From NCBI GenBank assembly GCA_964403335.1, contig CAYOFI010000008.1, forward strand, positions 3,057 to 67,056: a DNA stretch of 64,000 nucleotides, in the 5' to 3' direction. A program made the position numbers and the translations under genes. The notes beneath the pieces are model-generated. The model searched no databases. It was not told where the DNA came from and was given only the letters and a program-made list of their open reading frames with translations. The stretch is from CAZYAK01 sp964403335 (GTDB lineage: Bacteria; Patescibacteriota; Gracilibacteria; Peribacterales; Peribacteraceae). Shown here piece by piece: positions 16,133 to 23,177 of the stretch; the stretch's first letter is position 1, and every line of letters starts with the position of its first letter.

Positions 16133-16690
16133 TTATGCATCACCGTGCCATTCCATGAGCCTTTCGATCGGTCTGTCATAAAAAGTGTGTACCAGCTTGG
16201 ATAGATCGGTAACAAAGGAGCCTATGCTTGGAGTGCGTGCCCGGTGCAGGAAGCCAGATGACAGGATCACGATCCCATCGCGTCGGGTTTGTTGCTCCCT
16301 GTAGTGGACGACGAGCTTTCCCAGGACAGTGGGAGGAGGAAGTGCACGGCGATCTCGGCGCCGCACAAACCAATCCATTCCATCATTTGGTTCCATTCCA
16401 GGAGCGGGGCGTGTGGAGAGTGCGGTCATCTGGAATTCCCAACTGTCGTCCGGTGTTTTTTGAAAACTGGTGGTCACAGACAAATCATTTCCATTTCTCG
16501 TTTCGCCAGAGAGTTCTATAGGCCCGCGCTGTTCATACGAAACGTCATCGTTGACCACGCATGCCAGATGGTATCGCAGGAGGACTTCATAGAGTGTTGT
16601 GTACACCCTGAAAGTAGCCATCGCTTGCTTAGGCAACTTTTCCGCTTTGGCGCTTGTCAGAGTGTCGACGGTGATGGGCATGTTGAGCAT
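16133..16690 (-). CDS. Unassigned soluble protein
   Basis: About 185 residues from ATG 16690; ATG 16681 is also possible. The fold looks alpha/beta, with a central beta-rich region (GPIELSGETRNGNDLSVTTS) and a later LGKLVVHYREQQ, RDGIVILSSG pair of strands. I do not recognise a family and see no signal peptide or membrane segment. It is convergent with the tRNA-Lys/truB side and divergent from the M23 gene. No Shine-Dalgarno is visible. Confidence 0.55.
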   Translation of the reverse strand: MLNMPITVDTLTSAKAEKLPKQAMATFRVYTTLYEVLLRYHLACVVNDDVSYEQRGPIELSGETRNGNDLSVTTSFQKTPDDSWEFQMTALSTRPAPGMEPNDGMDWFVRRRDRRALPPPTVLGKLVVHYREQQTRRDGIVILSSGFLHRARTPSIGSFVTDLSKLVHTFYDRPIERLMEWHGDA

Positions 16691-16793
16691 GCGGGAATTT
16701 AAGCATACGCACCAAGGCATGGACAAAACATAAATATCATTCTAATTTGCATATGCGTTCTCTGGTATCTCAGGCCAAATCGGAGATTTCTCC

Positions 16794-17453
16794 ATGCGTC
16801 AGCTGTCAGTTCTGATTCTGTTCGCGATTATCTGTGGTTCGGTCACGATGACCAAGGCCCAGGACACGAAGCCCGCCAAGAAGATCGTCATGCGTTTCGT
16901 GTCTCCGCTCAAGGATGAGTGGAAGGTCAACTCTTACAAGTTCGCTCAGGTCTGTGAGTATCCCACCGAGGACGGTGGAGTGAAGACCTGGGGCCGCCAC
17001 TTAGGGGAAGATGTGAACCTCAAGGCGGGGACCAAGGTCTATGCTATCGCCCCGGGCAAGGTTGCCTATGCGATGGTTCACCCAGGCAAGAGCAAGGATG
17101 CTCGCAACTGGGGAGGAGTGGTCGTTCTCGGTCACTGGATCTCCGAGAAGGAGGCCTTGTACTCGTTATACGGCCACCTCAATCTGAAGAAAGGACTCGA
17201 GAAAGGACAGTACGTCGAGGAAGGAGACGAACTCGGCACCGTCGCGCCTATGCTGTCGGGCGAAAACGGCTGGTGGGAGGATGCCCATGTGCACATTCAG
17301 ATCTGTCTCGATCTGGATGATAAGTACAGAGGCGGAGTCCTCCCGGGGTATGCCAAGGATATGGCTCCGCACCGGCTTCAGGATCATATGGCGTTCTCAG
17401 AACTGCTCCGCCGCTACAAGGCGGGCATGACCATCGCCGAGTTGGCCAAGTAA
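16794..17453 (+). CDS. Secreted M23-type peptidase
   Basis: A 219-residue protein with a signal peptide (about residues 1-22, ending near TKAQ) and an M23 metallopeptidase-like domain. Zinc-ligand motifs are visible: RHLGEDVNL (His and Asp), LYGHL, and HVHIQI near residue 165. It is expected to cut peptidoglycan cross-bridges outside the membrane, or to be a regulator of such enzymes. CGGAG lies about eight bases before the ATG, a real Shine-Dalgarno, unlike most genes here. Two hairpins follow the stop. Codon choice and layout resemble the small genes at 22790 and 38279. Confidence 0.8.
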   Translation: MRQLSVLILFAIICGSVTMTKAQDTKPAKKIVMRFVSPLKDEWKVNSYKFAQVCEYPTEDGGVKTWGRHLGEDVNLKAGTKVYAIAPGKVAYAMVHPGKSKDARNWGGVVVLGHWISEKEALYSLYGHLNLKKGLEKGQYVEEGDELGTVAPMLSGENGWWEDAHVHIQICLDLDDKYRGGVLPGYAKDMAPHRLQDHMAFSELLRRYKAGMTIAELAK

Positions 17454-17463
17454 AGAAAACGCA

Positions 17464-17513
17464 GTTCAGCAGGGATGCTGAACCATAGTCGCTGTCTTCG
17501 GACGGCGGCTATG
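17464..17513. terminator. Tandem hairpins after the M23 gene
   Basis: GTTCAGCA/TGCTGAAC with loop GGGA, then CATAGTCGCTGTC with a TTCG loop and GACGGCGGCTATG. There is no T-run, so termination is likely but unproven. Confidence 0.55.
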
Positions 17514-17536
17514 TCGTACCTGGCTGAGTTGTGGAG

Positions 17537-18139
17537 TCACGCGTGGGAGACCGTCTCCAGGCAGTGCCTCTGAATTGTCTTGAAATCGAACGGGAACTTG
17601 TGTGTTTCCAGTGCGCGGACAAGGGCTGCGAAGGCGTGCCACTTTGTCTCGGATCCGTACGTAAACGCGTTGCCTGTTTCCTGGACCGCGTTGTAGTCGT
17701 CCAGCAATGTGTGCGGTAACGAGACCGGGACGACACCGCTGCCCAAGCAGACTTTCAATTCGCGTTCGGGGAGTTGATCGCTGAAGAACATTGCCATGTC
17801 CGCGGCGGCGTACATCTTGGCGACGGCGTCTTCCGTGTCCGGGACAATGTGGAAGCGGTGACCGTATTCTTTGGTCAGCTTCGTGAAGAGCGCGCCGTAG
17901 TTTGCGGAGCCTTTTCCCAGAATCAACATCTCCACCGGCAAGCTCAAGATTCCGGGGAGCGCTTCCTCGAACAACCTTCCGCCGAGCGCGTCCGTCATCC
18001 CCGCAGGCAAACACACCATCGCGCGCTTGGGTTCTTTGGGCCACCCGATCTCTTTTTGGAGAGCGGTTTTGCTCTGGATCTTTTGATCCAGGAAGACGGC
18101 GGGGGAGCGCCCTGTGGAAGAAGAAGTTGGTTCGGGCAT
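17537..18139 (-). CDS. C-terminal half of a glycogen-synthase-like GT-B protein
   Basis: About 200 residues from ATG 18139. The sequence aligns with the C-terminal nucleotide-sugar-binding domain of GT5 glycogen/starch synthases: KTALQKEIGWP, LPVEMLILGKGSANY, AKMYAAADMAMFF, then GSGVVPVSLPHTL and a closing GNAFTY region. The N-terminal acceptor domain is missing and the usual EPCGL motif is not seen, so an active synthase is unlikely. It may be a remnant or a repurposed domain. TATAAT lies 19 bases upstream of the ATG. Confidence 0.65.
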   Translation of the reverse strand: MPEPTSSSTGRSPAVFLDQKIQSKTALQKEIGWPKEPKRAMVCLPAGMTDALGGRLFEEALPGILSLPVEMLILGKGSANYGALFTKLTKEYGHRFHIVPDTEDAVAKMYAAADMAMFFSDQLPERELKVCLGSGVVPVSLPHTLLDDYNAVQETGNAFTYGSETKWHAFAALVRALETHKFPFDFKTIQRHCLETVSHA

Positions 18140-18257
18140 GGGCTCAAGAAATCCTCTTATTATAGCCGAAATCACAGGCTTTTGCACGGCGCGATATATT
18201 GACTCTTTCTGTGAAGATGTGGTTTTGATAGGTGGCGTATAGCCTCACAAAAGAGGA

Positions 18258-18263
18258 TATTAT
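18258..18263 (+). promoter_or_regulatory. -10-like TATTAT six bases before the exonuclease start
   Basis: TATTAT, then GCGGGT, then ATG at 18270: leaderless spacing. Confidence 0.5.
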
Positions 18264-18269
18264 GCGGGT

Positions 18270-19220
18270 ATGAAACACCTCGTCCTCGTTGACGGTCATC
18301 ACTTGATGTACCGCGCGTTCTACGCCATTCCCAAAACCCTGAAAGTGTCCGCCACGGGCGAGCTCACCAACGCGGTCTACGGCGTGGCATCGATGCTCTT
18401 ATCGCTCTTCAAGGCCGAGCAACCTGATGCATTGCTCTTTGCGTTTGATGAAGGTGAAGAGACATTTCGTCACCAAGAGAACGCCACCTATAAAGAGGGG
18501 AGAGCGGAGACCCCGGATGAGTTTTACACGCAGATCCCGCGCATCATCAATTTGATTGATTCGTTCGGCATCGCGCATGAATCCGATCCGGGATTTGAGG
18601 CGGATGATTTGCTGTGCAGTTACGCGCAGGCGGGGGAAAAAGCGGGGATGCGGGTGACGATCGTCACGGGGGACCGGGATGCGTTTCAGCTCGCGACCGA
18701 GAACATCCGCGTCGCCATTCCCCACAAGGGCTATCAGCAGCCGGAGTACTTGGGTCCGAAAGAAATTCTGGTGAAGTTCGGGGTGCGGCCGGACCAAGTT
18801 GCGTCCTATAAAGGACTCTGCGGGGACTCCTCGGATAACTTGCCGGGGGTCGCGGGCATCGGACCAAAAACAGCTTCTCAACTCCTCGCCCAGTACGACA
18901 CGCTTGAGGGTGTCTACGCACACCTGTCCGACATCAAGCCCAACGTCCGTGCCAAGCTGGAACGCGACCGCGATCAGGCCTTCTTTTGCGAGCGGATGGC
19001 ACGGCTGGTGACGGTGCCGAAGATGCGGAATTTGGACGATCTCACATTGCAAAATATCCCGGCGGACAAAGCGTCAGAATTTTTGCGCAGTCTGGAATTC
19101 CAGTCCTTGGCCGCACGCTTGCAGACAATTGTCCGGAGCCCGTGGGGGCAAACGCGGTTTGTTGGCGCAGCGGCGCCTGCTCCTGCGGCGGAGAAAACGG
19201 ATCAATTGTCGCTGTTTTAG
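18270..19220 (+). CDS. Stand-alone 5'-3' exonuclease (PolA N-domain type) with C-terminal clamp-binding motif
   Basis: FEN-type nuclease equivalent to the N-terminal domain of DNA polymerase I; it removes RNA primers and flaps. Acidic metal ligands are visible in LVDGHHLMYR, FAFDEGEETFRH, GFEADDLL and TGDRDAFQL, followed by a helix-hairpin-helix region (GDSSDNLPGVAGIGPKTA). No polymerase domain follows. The protein ends exactly with DQLSLF (QLSLF = residues 312-316), which fits the QL(S/D)LF consensus for binding the beta sliding clamp. Recruitment by the clamp instead of fusion to a polymerase is inferred. Confidence 0.9.
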   Translation: MKHLVLVDGHHLMYRAFYAIPKTLKVSATGELTNAVYGVASMLLSLFKAEQPDALLFAFDEGEETFRHQENATYKEGRAETPDEFYTQIPRIINLIDSFGIAHESDPGFEADDLLCSYAQAGEKAGMRVTIVTGDRDAFQLATENIRVAIPHKGYQQPEYLGPKEILVKFGVRPDQVASYKGLCGDSSDNLPGVAGIGPKTASQLLAQYDTLEGVYAHLSDIKPNVRAKLERDRDQAFFCERMARLVTVPKMRNLDDLTLQNIPADKASEFLRSLEFQSLAARLQTIVRSPWGQTRFVGAAAPAPAAEKTDQLSLF

Positions 19221-19221
19221 G

Positions 19222-19235
19222 GCACAAATATGTGC
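19222..19235. promoter_or_regulatory. GCACA-N4-TGTGC palindrome upstream of ftsA
   Basis: Operator-like inverted repeat. A partner with N5 lies at 47743-47757 upstream of a regulator gene. Both are followed by ACA and, within 36-65 bases, by TTGCACTG. Confidence 0.35.
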
Positions 19236-19375
19236 ACAATCTGTATTCACCCTTTTTTAGGGGGGTAAATACCATGTAAAGTTGCTTTGCACTGCTAGAA
19301 CCAGAGCGACAGACAGAGAGTAGTTTTTGTGCTCAAAAGCGTCTTATCTGCATACAAAACATGCTCAAAACGCAC

Positions 19376-19405
19376 TTGCACCGCATAAACAAGCCAGCAT
19401 AGACT
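19376..19405 (+). promoter_or_regulatory. Candidate ftsA promoter
   Basis: TTGCAC, 18-base spacer, TAGACT; transcription would start about 50 bases before the ftsA ATG. Confidence 0.4.
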
Positions 19406-19464
19406 TGTTGCCACTTCATCTCTGCGTCGTGGCCGCTTCTGTTGCCCGACTTCCCCTGTCTCTC

Positions 19465-20709
19465 ATGCCTAAGGAACGCGTCGTTGCCAGCCTTGATATA
19501 GGTAGTGCAAAAATCCGTACCGTCATCGCCGTCGTCGACGGCGCCACGGAACAGCACCAGACCCCCAGCGTCATCGGCGTCGGGTTGTCGCCGTCTTTGG
19601 GAATGCGCAAGGGGCATGTGATCGATGTTGAGGAACTTATCCACAATATTATCTCCTCCCTGGAGGATGCCGAGCGCATGGCGGGGGTCCCCGTGAACCA
19701 TGTGTTTGTGGGCATGAGCGGCGCGCACATCGAGGCGTTTGATTCACGCGGGGTGATCGCCATCTCGGGCACGGAAATCACCGTTGAAGATATTGGTCGC
19801 GTTTTGGATGCAGCCCAGGCCGTGAGCATCCCCCAGAACCGCCGCATCTTGCACATCGAACCGAAGGCCTACTCCGTCGACGAACAGCGCGGCATCAAAA
19901 ACCCGCTCGGTATGACCGGCATCCGGTTGGAAGTGGAGGCCCACATCATCACGGGTCACATCCAGCACGTGAAGAACTTGGAGAAGTGTATCGACCAGGC
20001 CGGCGTGGATATCGATGCACTCGTCCCCGCCACTATCGCCGCCGCGGAGTCCACCCTCAGCAAGCGCCAGAAAGAATTGGGTGTGGTGGTGATTGATATC
20101 GGCGCTGGCTGCACCTCCATCGCCGTGTACGAAGAGGGGACGGTGCTCCACTCCGTCAGTCTGCCCATCGCCGGTGAGAGCGTGACGAGCGACGTCGCGA
20201 TCGGACTCCGCACGAGCATCGACACCGCCGAGAAAATCAAGATCGAGTTCGGATCCGTGTTGCCGTCGGAAATGAGTGACAGGGAGATGATCGACCTGTC
20301 ACAGGTCAGCAAAGTCGATACCCAAACCGTCTCCAAGAAATACATGGCCGAGATCATGCAGGCGCGTTACCACGAGATCTTCTCCCTTATTAAGAGCGAA
20401 TTGGAGAGGATCGGCCGCAGCGGCATGTTGCCCGCGGGTGCGGTGCTGACGGGTGGCGCGGTCAAAGCTCCGGGCGTCCTTGATCTCGCACGCGATGTGC
20501 TTGGCCTCCCGGTCCAGATGGGTTTCCCGGTGGAGATCGGCGGCGTGATTGAGAAGGTCGATGATCCCGCCTACGCCACGGCCTTGGGCACGCTCGTTTG
20601 GGGTATCCGCGAGGATGACAGCGGCATGCGCGCCGGCGGCGGCAATCCGTTCCAGATGAAAAAAACCATGAAACAGGTTGGAGGTTGGATTAAGTCCCTC
20701 TTTCCCTGA
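19465..20709 (+). CDS. ftsA: Cell division protein FtsA
   Basis: Actin-like ATPase that ties FtsZ filaments to the membrane. Visible are ASLDIGSAKIRTVIAV (phosphate-1), a SHS2-like insertion region, VVVIDIGAGCTSIAVYEEG (phosphate-2), and LTGGAVKAPGVLDLA. The last residues (MKKTMKQVGGWIKSLFP) form a basic amphipathic helix as in the FtsA membrane-targeting sequence. ATG 19465 is chosen because family similarity begins there (KERVVASLDIG); the frame stays open back to 19327. 414 residues is the normal size. It is followed by a word-type hairpin and ftsZ. Confidence 0.95.
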   Translation: MPKERVVASLDIGSAKIRTVIAVVDGATEQHQTPSVIGVGLSPSLGMRKGHVIDVEELIHNIISSLEDAERMAGVPVNHVFVGMSGAHIEAFDSRGVIAISGTEITVEDIGRVLDAAQAVSIPQNRRILHIEPKAYSVDEQRGIKNPLGMTGIRLEVEAHIITGHIQHVKNLEKCIDQAGVDIDALVPATIAAAESTLSKRQKELGVVVIDIGAGCTSIAVYEEGTVLHSVSLPIAGESVTSDVAIGLRTSIDTAEKIKIEFGSVLPSEMSDREMIDLSQVSKVDTQTVSKKYMAEIMQARYHEIFSLIKSELERIGRSGMLPAGAVLTGGAVKAPGVLDLARDVLGLPVQMGFPVEIGGVIEKVDDPAYATALGTLVWGIREDDSGMRAGGGNPFQMKKTMKQVGGWIKSLFP

Positions 20710-20723
20710 AAAGTTATTGGTTA

Positions 20724-20815
20724 TTAGTTTTTAGTTTTTGGTTTCAGTCGTTCATGACTTTCATTCCTTCCATCAACGAAAAACCAGAAACCAGAAACTA
20801 AAAACTCGATTAGTA
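20724..20815. repeat. Word-type hairpin (AGAAACC/TTTTTAG family) between ftsA and ftsZ
   Basis: The left arm TTAGTTTTTAGTTTTTGG (to 20750) pairs with the right arm AAAAACCAGAAACCAGAAAC (from 20779), with a loop of about 28 bases. It separates two co-oriented genes that are usually co-transcribed. Confidence 0.75.
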
Positions 20816-20852
20816 CTCTCTCCCGCTTCGTTCCCTACTTCCCCTCCCACCC

Positions 20853-22178
20853 ATGTCCGACACTTTCCGCTCCATCTTCTCCGGCTCCAAGGGCTCGGCC
20901 GGCCGGCCGCCTCAGGATGATGGAACCGATTCCAGCCCCGCCCGCGAGGTCCGCCCGGACATGATGCCCGGCGCCGTGATCCGCGTGCTTGGCGCCGGCG
21001 GCGGCGGCAACAACGCCATCGGCCGCATGATCCAAGAAAAGCTCCACGGCGTGGAATTCATCGCCGTGAATACCGACGCGCAAGCGCTCTTCCACAACGC
21101 AGCCGGCCGCAAGATCACCATCGGCCGCGGGACCACTCGCGGTTTGGGTGCCGGTGCGAACCCGGACATCGGCAAGAAGGCTGCGGAGGAAGCGTTGGAG
21201 GAGATCAAGGCCGCACTCGAAGGCACGGACATGCTCTTCATCACCGGAGGGTTGGGTGGTGGCACGGGCTCTGGAAGCCTGCCGGTCATCGCCGAGGCCG
21301 CCCGCAGCGTGGGCACCCCCCCGGCCGCCGTCGTCACGAACGCGTTCAGCGTTGCCGGATTCCAGGGACAGCAGCGCGGGGCAGAGGAGCGCGCGTCCNN
21401 NNNNNNNNGGCCGGTGAGCTTTGACGGACTCAAGAGAAGGAAGCACGCGGACGCGGCGCTCGATTCCTTGAAGGGAAAAGTCGACACGCTGATCACGATC
21501 CCGAACGACAAAATCCTCAGCCTGATCGACAAAACCACGCCGCTCACCGAGGCCTTCCAGGTCATCGATGAAGTGCTCAAGCACGCCATCGAAGGTATCT
21601 CCAGCCTCATCACGGTTCATGGACTCATCAACGTCGACTTTGCCGACGTCAAAACCATCATGCAGGACGCCGGTACGGCCCTTATGGGTATCGGGTACGG
21701 CACCGGCGACAGCCGCGCCGCGGAGGCCGCACGCGCCGCCATCGACAGCCCGCTCTTGGAAACGTCCATCCACGGTGCGCAGGGCATCCTGCTCAATATC
21801 ACGGGTGGCACGGACCTCTCCATGTTCGAGGTCGACGAGGCCGCCCGCATTGTCACGGAAGCCGCAGCCCCCGAGGCCAACATCATCTTCGGCGCCGTCA
21901 TCGACGACGCGTTCACGGGCCAGGTAAAATGCACGGTCATCGCCACGGGCTTTGTGGAAGAAAAATTGAATCAGCAATCCGCCATGGCCCCGGGCAACGC
22001 GCAGCGCATCGTCCAGAGCAATTTTGCCCGCCCGGCTGCCCACACGAACCCGGTTTCCAGCCGCAGCTCGGAAGCCACGCGCTCCAGCCACAACGAACCC
22101 GCCCGCTCCACGTCGATGGATTTGAACGTGGATGAATTGGAGGTGCCGGCGTTTATGCGGAAGCCGCTCTCAAAGTAA
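20853..22178 (+). CDS. ftsZ: Cell division protein FtsZ (contains an assembly gap)
   Basis: Tubulin-like GTPase that forms the division ring. Visible are VLGAGGGGNNAIGRM, AVNTDAQAL, the GTP signature GGLGGGTGSGSLP, TLITIPNDKIL and the central C-terminal domain. The C-terminal peptide (DLNVDELEVPAFMRK) matches the FtsA/ZipA-binding tail. Ten N at 21399-21408 interrupt the gene. The ~20 residues to their left (from AFSVAGFQG) do not match the family, whereas alignment resumes at VSFDGLKRRK, so the bases beside the gap are suspect and the 441-residue length is not reliable. The leader is pyrimidine-rich (CCCTACTTCCCCTCCCACCC). Confidence 0.95.
   Translation: MSDTFRSIFSGSKGSAGRPPQDDGTDSSPAREVRPDMMPGAVIRVLGAGGGGNNAIGRMIQEKLHGVEFIAVNTDAQALFHNAAGRKITIGRGTTRGLGAGANPDIGKKAAEEALEEIKAALEGTDMLFITGGLGGGTGSGSLPVIAEAARSVGTPPAAVVTNAFSVAGFQGQQRGAEERASXXXXPVSFDGLKRRKHADAALDSLKGKVDTLITIPNDKILSLIDKTTPLTEAFQVIDEVLKHAIEGISSLITVHGLINVDFADVKTIMQDAGTALMGIGYGTGDSRAAEAARAAIDSPLLETSIHGAQGILLNITGGTDLSMFEVDEAARIVTEAAAPEANIIFGAVIDDAFTGQVKCTVIATGFVEEKLNQQSAMAPGNAQRIVQSNFARPAAHTNPVSSRSSEATRSSHNEPARSTSMDLNVDELEVPAFMRKPLSK
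21399..21408. other. Assembly gap (10 N) inside ftsZ
   Basis: Placeholder of unknown true length. The frame continues across it by chance or by design; flanking residues are not FtsZ-like on the left side. Confidence 0.95.
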
Positions 22179-22191
22179 GGAAAGCCAAAGC

Positions 22192-22260
22192 GATGTCACC
22201 CTGAGCTTGTCGAAGGGTGGCATCGCGCGTGTCTATGGTTCGACAAGCTCACCATGACAC
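22192..22260. repeat. CCCTGAGCTTGTCGAAGGG-type dispersed repeat
   Basis: The left arm (TGTCACCCTGAGCTTGTCGA) pairs with the right arm (TTCGACAAGCTCACCATGACA). It lies between convergent ftsZ and dut and probably ends both transcripts. A widespread motif type in bacterial genomes; relatives lie at 8426 and inside infB. Confidence 0.85.
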
Positions 22261-22265
22261 GCTTT

Positions 22266-22703
22266 TTACGCATGCGTCCCCGTACTCCCAAACCCGCCCC
22301 TACTCTCCGCCCCATGCCCCTCCACCTCCACCCACTCCGCCTTCTCCACTTTCACAAAGAGTCCCTGCGCAATGCGCTCGCCGCGCTCCACGACCACCGG
22401 TCCGTCGGTGATGTTTTTTACTTGAACCAGAATCTCATCTTTCGGTCCGTGGTAATCCTGATCAATCACGCCCACCGAGTGCGGGCAAATAAGGCCCTTT
22501 TTACGCGGCAAAGACGAGCGGGGCACTATGAGTAGCGCGTACCCCTCCGGCACCTTTACGACCACATTCCCGGGCACCAGGGCGATCTCCCCTGGGGGGA
22601 CGTTGGTAGTCTCCCGCGTGACAATGTCAAAACCCACCGCGCCTGCGGAGGCGTAGGTCGGGAGGGGGAGCGTGGGGTCGAGGCGGGTGATGGAGATGTG
22701 CAT
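22266..22703 (-). CDS. dut: dUTP diphosphatase
   Basis: Hydrolyses dUTP to dUMP, keeping uracil out of DNA. All trimeric dUTPase motifs are visible: AGAVGFDIV, PRSSLPRKKGL, GVIDQDYHG, ERGERIAQ and the C-terminal RGGFGSTGT. From ATG 22703 it has 145 residues, the usual size. TAGAGT lies seven bases upstream of the ATG, again leaderless-type spacing; the longer open frame upstream has no family similarity. Confidence 0.95.
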   Translation of the reverse strand: MHISITRLDPTLPLPTYASAGAVGFDIVTRETTNVPPGEIALVPGNVVVKVPEGYALLIVPRSSLPRKKGLICPHSVGVIDQDYHGPKDEILVQVKNITDGPVVVERGERIAQGLFVKVEKAEWVEVEGHGAESRGGFGSTGTHA

Positions 22704-22710
22704 GCAAAAT

Positions 22711-22716
22711 ACTCTA
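22711..22716 (-). promoter_or_regulatory. -10-like TAGAGT seven bases before the dut start
   Basis: Minus strand: TAGAGT, ATTTTGC, ATG at 22703. Confidence 0.4.
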
Positions 22717-22751
22717 GTGATTTTTTTTACTTTATACATCTTTGTTTATGG

Positions 22752-22783
22752 GCGCGGCTGGCATCAGTTGATGCCAGCCGCGC
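22752..22783. terminator. Perfect 15-bp hairpin after the zinc-finger gene
   Basis: GCGCGGCTGGCATCA and its exact reverse complement around a two-base loop. No T-run follows on the minus strand. Confidence 0.65.
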
Positions 22784-22789
22784 GATTTG

Positions 22790-23068
22790 TCAATAATCCT
22801 TCCAGACCTTCTTCCAGCCGCCGAGCTTGCCTGTCGCGTTGCACTTCGAGCAGGTTCTCATCTGAAGCTGCGAACCCGGACCGCGTCCCTGGTCGGGGCC
22901 TTGCATGAAGCTGTAGATGCCTGATCCTTTGCATACGTTGCACGTCGTCACTGGCTCGTACTCGTCGACGTACTCGCCGCGCGTGATGTCGGTATTGCCG
23001 CATTTGGGGCAGCAGTCCGCATTACTGCAGACCTGCCCTCCGCAGCAACCGCATGTCACCATTCGCAT
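22790..23068 (-). CDS. Small zinc-finger protein with DnaJ-type CxxCxGxG repeats
   Basis: A 92-residue protein containing CCGGQVCSNADCCPKCG and two further Cys pairs, CNVCKGSG and CSKCNATG, the latter in the DnaJ zinc-finger style. It probably binds two or three zinc ions. No J domain is present, so it is not DnaJ itself. GGAG lies seven bases before the ATG, a Shine-Dalgarno that most genes here lack. A long perfect hairpin follows. Together with 16794 and 38279 it may derive from elsewhere. No function can be given. Confidence 0.72.
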   Translation of the reverse strand: MRMVTCGCCGGQVCSNADCCPKCGNTDITRGEYVDEYEPVTTCNVCKGSGIYSFMQGPDQGRGPGSQLQMRTCSKCNATGKLGGWKKVWKDY

Positions 23069-23177
23069 GCTTTGCTCCGATCTGTGAAAGGACTCCGAAT
23101 GTGGAGAAAAACTTCTCCAAATTCAAGAATAACTAACATCTTATGAATGTCAATTATTATTTACATATAAGATTTTA

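Noticed and set aside
19637..19645. TTATCCACA, a perfect DnaA box
   Set aside because: A single box inside the ftsA coding sequence, with no cluster or AT-rich region; not evidence for an origin.
20835..22091. 418-codon antisense frame over ftsZ
   Set aside because: Arg/Gly/His-rich shadow that crosses the N gap; ftsZ is certain.
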